A stretch of DNA of 8,863 bases from contig DGUD01000010.1 in assembly GCA_002393865.1 (NCBI GenBank), positions 1-8,863 on the forward strand, written 5' to 3'. The notes beneath the pieces are model-generated. The model ran no database searches and had not been told where the DNA came from. It saw only the letters and a program-made list of their open reading frames with translations. Position 1 is the stretch's first letter. Every line of letters starts with the position of its first letter. Below are positions 6,817-8,863 of the stretch, piece after piece. Position numbers and translations under genes: made by a program. The DNA comes from Treponema sp. UBA4319. Lineage in GTDB: Bacteria > Spirochaetota > Spirochaetia > Treponematales > Treponemataceae.

Positions 6817-6885
6817 AAATCCGGGAGCTGTCTGGGACGGGGCAGTCTCAGAACTGACGGGTTTCTGAGACATGCCCGGATTTTT
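6815..6885 (+). terminator. Terminator-like long stem overlapping the binding-protein stop codon
   Basis: AAAAATCCGGG (6815-6825) and CCCGGATTTTT (6875-6885) form a perfect 11-bp inverted repeat ending in five T residues. Its 5' arm begins within the TAA stop codon. The 49-base interior holds its own strong hairpin (6839-6877). The T-run is typical of intrinsic termination. Because uxuA and uxuB follow in the same direction without an obvious promoter, I infer partial termination or 3'-end protection rather than a full stop. Confidence 0.6.
6839..6877. repeat. Intergenic hairpin repeat, copy 5, nested in terminator-like stem
   Basis: GTCTCAGAA (6845-6853) and TTCTGAGAC (6863-6871) form a perfect nine-pair stem around CTGACGGGT. 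GGGCA (6840-6844) can pair with TGCCC (6873-6877) after one bulged A, giving 14 pairs. This competes with the CCC end of the outer 11-bp stem, so two alternative folds exist. The loop contains TGACGG, as in copy 4. Confidence 0.65.
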
Positions 6886-6916
6886 CCGGATGGCTTTCTG
6901 AGATATCCGCGGGAGC

Positions 6917-6947
6917 CGCCGGCCGATGCCTCTTGGTGTGGCCGGCG
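6917..6947 (+). other. GC-rich hairpin in the uxuA leader
   Basis: CGCCGGCC (6917-6924) pairs perfectly with GGCCGGCG (6940-6947) across a 15-base loop. Upstream, CGGAT (6887-6891) and ATCCG (6905-6909) can form a smaller stem whose loop carries another TTTCTGAGA (6895-6903). No T-run follows the GC-rich stem. It may protect the uxuA message from 5' decay or slow transcription; no riboswitch class is recognised. Confidence 0.45.
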
Positions 6948-6984
6948 CTTTCGTAACGACGAATGCAGCATTGAGGTTTCGATT

Positions 6985-8091
6985 ATGGAAATGACTTTAC
7001 GTTGGTACGGGTCAGGCTTTGATTCCGTCACATTGCAGCAGATTAGGCAGGTGCCGGGTGTTCGCGGTGTTATCACCACTTTGTATGACTCTGTTCCGGG
7101 GGACGCATGGGAGCTCGCCGCAATCCAGAAAATCAAGAAGGAAGTTGCGGATGCCGGTCTGAAGATTGCCGGTATCGAGAGCGTCAATATTCACGATGAC
7201 ATCAAAATAGGCGGCGGAGACCGCGACAAATATATAGAGAACTACATCAAGACGCTGGAGCGCCTGGGGCAGGAAGACATCCACATGGTCTGCTACAACT
7301 TCATGCCGGTCTTTGACTGGACAAGAAGCGAGCTTGCCCGCGTCTGCGAGGACGGTTCCACCGTGCTTGCGTACAACTCAAAGGCTGTGGACGCAATCAA
7401 GCCGGAGGAGATGTTCAGCTCAATCGACAAGGATTCAAACGGCTTTATCCTGCCTGGCTGGGAGCCGGAGCGCATGGCCCGCGTGAAGGAGCTTTTTGAG
7501 ATGTACAAGGACATCACAAACGAGAAGCTCTTTGACAACCTTGTGTACTTCCTCAAGGCAATCATGCCTGTCTGCGACAAATACGATATCGACATGGCAA
7601 TCCACCCGGATGACCCCGCATGGCCTGTCTTCGGGCTGCCGCGCATCATCACCTGCCAGGAGAACGTGGTGCGCATGCTGAAGGCCGTTGACAATCCCCA
7701 CAACGGTCTTACGTTCTGCACCGGCTCTTACGGGACGAACCGCAAGAACGACCTCTGCGCGATGATTAAGGCTGCGACCGGGCGCATCCACTTTGCGCAC
7801 ATCAGGAATCTCAAATTCAATACCGCAATCGACGACCCGGTGCAGGATTTCCAGGAATCGGCGCATCTTTCAAGCGCGGGCACATTCGATATGTTCAAGA
7901 TTGTGCGCACGCTGTATGAGACCGGCTTTGACGGCGTTATCCGCCCGGATCATGGCCGCATGATATGGGGCGAAAAGGCGATGCCTGGCTACGGCCTCTA
8001 CGACCGCGCGCTCGGTGCGACATACTTGCAGGGCTTGTGGGAAGCCTGCGAGAAGACGATTGACCGCAGCGGCGTAACTTTGTATAAGTAG
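6985..8091 (+). CDS. uxuA: D-mannonate dehydratase
   Basis: Dehydrates D-mannonate to 2-keto-3-deoxy-D-gluconate in the cytoplasm, the last uronate-specific step of the hexuronate pathway. At 368 residues it has the length of the compact UxuA form. The start MEMTLRWYG matches the usual family N-terminus, as do IRQVPGVRGVITTLYD (20-35), ICYNFMPVFDW-like VCYNFMPVFDW (102-112), LPGWEPERMARVKELF (156-171) and MAIHPDDPAWPVFGLPRI (204-221). The expected metal ligands are present: H207, C245 (TFCTGS), H272 (FAHIRN) and D322 (RPDHGR), with H323 next to the last. GAGG (6973-6976) is eight bases before the chosen ATG; the ATG at codon 3 would be too far away. The gene lies 168 bp downstream of the binding-protein gene, beyond a terminator-like structure, and 155 bp upstream of uxuB. 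Confidence 0.96.
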   Translation: MEMTLRWYGSGFDSVTLQQIRQVPGVRGVITTLYDSVPGDAWELAAIQKIKKEVADAGLKIAGIESVNIHDDIKIGGGDRDKYIENYIKTLERLGQEDIHMVCYNFMPVFDWTRSELARVCEDGSTVLAYNSKAVDAIKPEEMFSSIDKDSNGFILPGWEPERMARVKELFEMYKDITNEKLFDNLVYFLKAIMPVCDKYDIDMAIHPDDPAWPVFGLPRIITCQENVVRMLKAVDNPHNGLTFCTGSYGTNRKNDLCAMIKAATGRIHFAHIRNLKFNTAIDDPVQDFQESAHLSSAGTFDMFKIVRTLYETGFDGVIRPDHGRMIWGEKAMPGYGLYDRALGATYLQGLWEACEKTIDRSGVTLYK

Positions 8092-8099
8092 CGGCGCCG

Positions 8100-8139
8100 T
8101 GTCCGCCGGGTTTTCAGAAAGGTGAACCTGCCGCGGACA
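8100..8139 (+). other. uxuA-uxuB spacer hairpin 1
   Basis: TGTCCGC (8100-8106) pairs perfectly with GCGGACA (8133-8139). Inside it, AGG and CCT (8120-8122 and 8127-8129) close a small TGAA loop. It begins nine bases after the uxuA stop. No T-run follows, so a stabilising or processing element is more likely than a terminator. Confidence 0.45.
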
Positions 8140-8143
8140 ACGT

Positions 8144-8177
8144 GGCTTGTCCGGAACGTTCGGCTTCCGGGCAAGCC
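8144..8177 (+). other. uxuA-uxuB spacer hairpin 2 (13-bp stem)
   Basis: The segment at 8144-8156 (GGCTTGTCCGGAA) pairs with 8165-8177 (TTCCGGGCAAGCC) at all 13 positions, one a U-G wobble, around an eight-base loop. GCAAGCC is directly repeated at 8171-8177 and 8180-8186, so the lower stem could form in an alternative register. This is the most stable-looking simple stem in the window, and no long T-run follows it. Confidence 0.6.
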
Positions 8178-8187
8178 TTGCAAGCCC

Positions 8188-8207
8188 TTCCCGGGCAGAA
8201 CCGGGAA
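8188..8207 (+). other. uxuA-uxuB spacer hairpin 3
   Basis: TTCCCGG (8188-8194) and CCGGGAA (8201-8207) form a perfect seven-pair stem with a six-base loop, GCAGAA. It follows hairpin 2 by ten bases and precedes the uxuB ribosome binding site by 28 bases. Confidence 0.5.
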
Positions 8208-8246
8208 TCGGCTTTTGAAACTGGCTCATCTGAGCAGGAGCATGAC

Positions 8247-8863
8247 ATGAAACTGACAAAAGACGGCATTAAGGATGCAGCGGAATGGGAGGCGAAGGGC
8301 TACTCGCTCCCTCGCTTTGACCGTGAGAAAGTCGGCGCGGCCACTAGGGCCAATCCGTTCTGGATTCACTTTGGGGCGGGGAATATTTTCCGCGCCTTTC
8401 AGGCGAACGTGGTGCAGGAGCTTCTGAACAAGGGGGTCCTTGATCGCGGGCTTGTCGTTGCGGAAGGCTATGATTACGAGATTATCGAGAAAATGTACCG
8501 GCCGCACGACAATATCGGCGCGCTGGTAACGCTCAAGGCTGACGGCAGTGTCGGAAAGACCGTCGTCGGCTCCATCATGGAGGCGCTTGCCGCTGATTCG
8601 GACAACGAGTCCGACTGGGCGCGCCTGCGTGAGATTTTCCGCGCTCCGTCGCTCCAGATGGTCACCTTTACGATTACCGAGAAGGGCTACCTGCTCCGCA
8701 ATGCCGCCGGTGTGATGATGCCCGGCGTTGAGGATGATTTTGCTGCGGGGCCTGTCCTGCCCAAAAGCTATATCGGCAAGGTCGTGACGCTGCTGCACGA
8801 GCGCTACAACAACGGCGAGCTGCCTGTCGCGATGGTGAGCATGGACAACTGCTCCCACAACGG
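8247..8863 (+). CDS. uxuB: D-fructuronate reductase / mannonate oxidoreductase (3' end beyond window)
   Basis: Member of the long-chain mannitol dehydrogenase family. It is expected to interconvert D-fructuronate and D-mannonate with NAD(H), feeding UxuA. Only the first 205 codons are visible, covering most of the N-terminal Rossmann domain. The nucleotide-binding motif is WIHFGAGNIFRAFQ (39-52), with VVAEGYDYE (70-78) in the next strand region. The family-typical VSMDNCSHNG lies at 196-205, at the window edge. AGGAG (8236-8240) is six bases before the chosen ATG. The ATG at 8242 is rejected because it meets a stop after two codons. Tagaturonate reductase or mannitol dehydrogenase activity cannot be excluded from this fragment; pairing with uxuA and GH115 favours fructuronate reductase. 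Confidence 0.88.
   Translation, partial: MKLTKDGIKDAAEWEAKGYSLPRFDREKVGAATRANPFWIHFGAGNIFRAFQANVVQELLNKGVLDRGLVVAEGYDYEIIEKMYRPHDNIGALVTLKADGSVGKTVVGSIMEALAADSDNESDWARLREIFRAPSLQMVTFTITEKGYLLRNAAGVMMPGVEDDFAAGPVLPKSYIGKVVTLLHERYNNGELPVAMVSMDNCSHN

Noticed and set aside
6886..6984. Riboswitch or independent promoter upstream of uxuA
   Set aside because: The GC-rich stem does not match an aptamer class I know, and TTGGTG at 6933-6938 has no -10-like hexamer 16-18 bases downstream.
8242..8250. ATG at 8242 as the uxuB start
   Set aside because: That frame reads ATG ACA TGA and stops at once. The ATG at 8247 has AGGAG at good spacing and gives the family N-terminus.
1..8863. Mobile element, phage, defence system or CRISPR array
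   Set aside because: No transposase, integrase, phage or nuclease-like protein is encoded, and no regularly spaced repeat array is present. The spacer hairpins are irregular in spacing and orientation.

Overview
The window is an aldouronate/glucuronate utilisation locus from a moderately GC-rich bacterium. It has a divergent layout around a 155-bp control region (2843-2997). No mobile elements, CRISPR arrays, tRNA or rRNA genes are visible. The host cannot be named from the sequence. The substrate-binding protein has a lipobox, the transporter is of the LplB/YtcP CUT1 type, and many spacers carry short hairpin repeats. That mix would fit a gut or rumen spirochaete such as a GC-rich Treponema, or a plant-fibre-degrading Firmicute. 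This is inference only.

Minus strand (1-2842): a GntR/FCD-type regulator gene is followed after 65 bp by a large GH115 alpha-glucuronidase gene, which runs off the left edge with 700 codons visible. Plus strand (2998-8863): two inner-membrane ABC permeases, a lipoprotein substrate-binding protein, mannonate dehydratase (uxuA) and the first 205 codons of fructuronate reductase (uxuB), which runs off the right edge. All are co-directional.

Inferred logic: the ABC transporter imports (4-O-methyl)glucuronate-substituted xylo-oligosaccharides. The signal-less, presumably cytoplasmic GH115 enzyme releases the uronic acid. After isomerisation by a UxaC-type enzyme (not in the window), UxuB and UxuA convert fructuronate to mannonate and then to 2-keto-3-deoxygluconate. 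The regulator probably binds two near-identical 14-bp sites (2877-2890 and 2953-2966) that flank a strong TTGACA-N16-TACAAT promoter, and it may also control its own promoter. The transporter ATPase is absent, as is usual when a shared MsmX/UgpC-type ATPase serves CUT1 systems.

The least ordinary content is in the spacers. A family of roughly 27-40-nt hairpin repeats has one clear copy between the regulator and GH115 genes, three before the binding-protein gene and one after it, where it is nested inside an 11-bp terminator-like stem that includes the stop codon. A possibly split copy lies before uxuB. The binding-protein gene is thus bracketed by strong RNA structure and has the best ribosome binding site in the window, which suggests differential expression within the operon.
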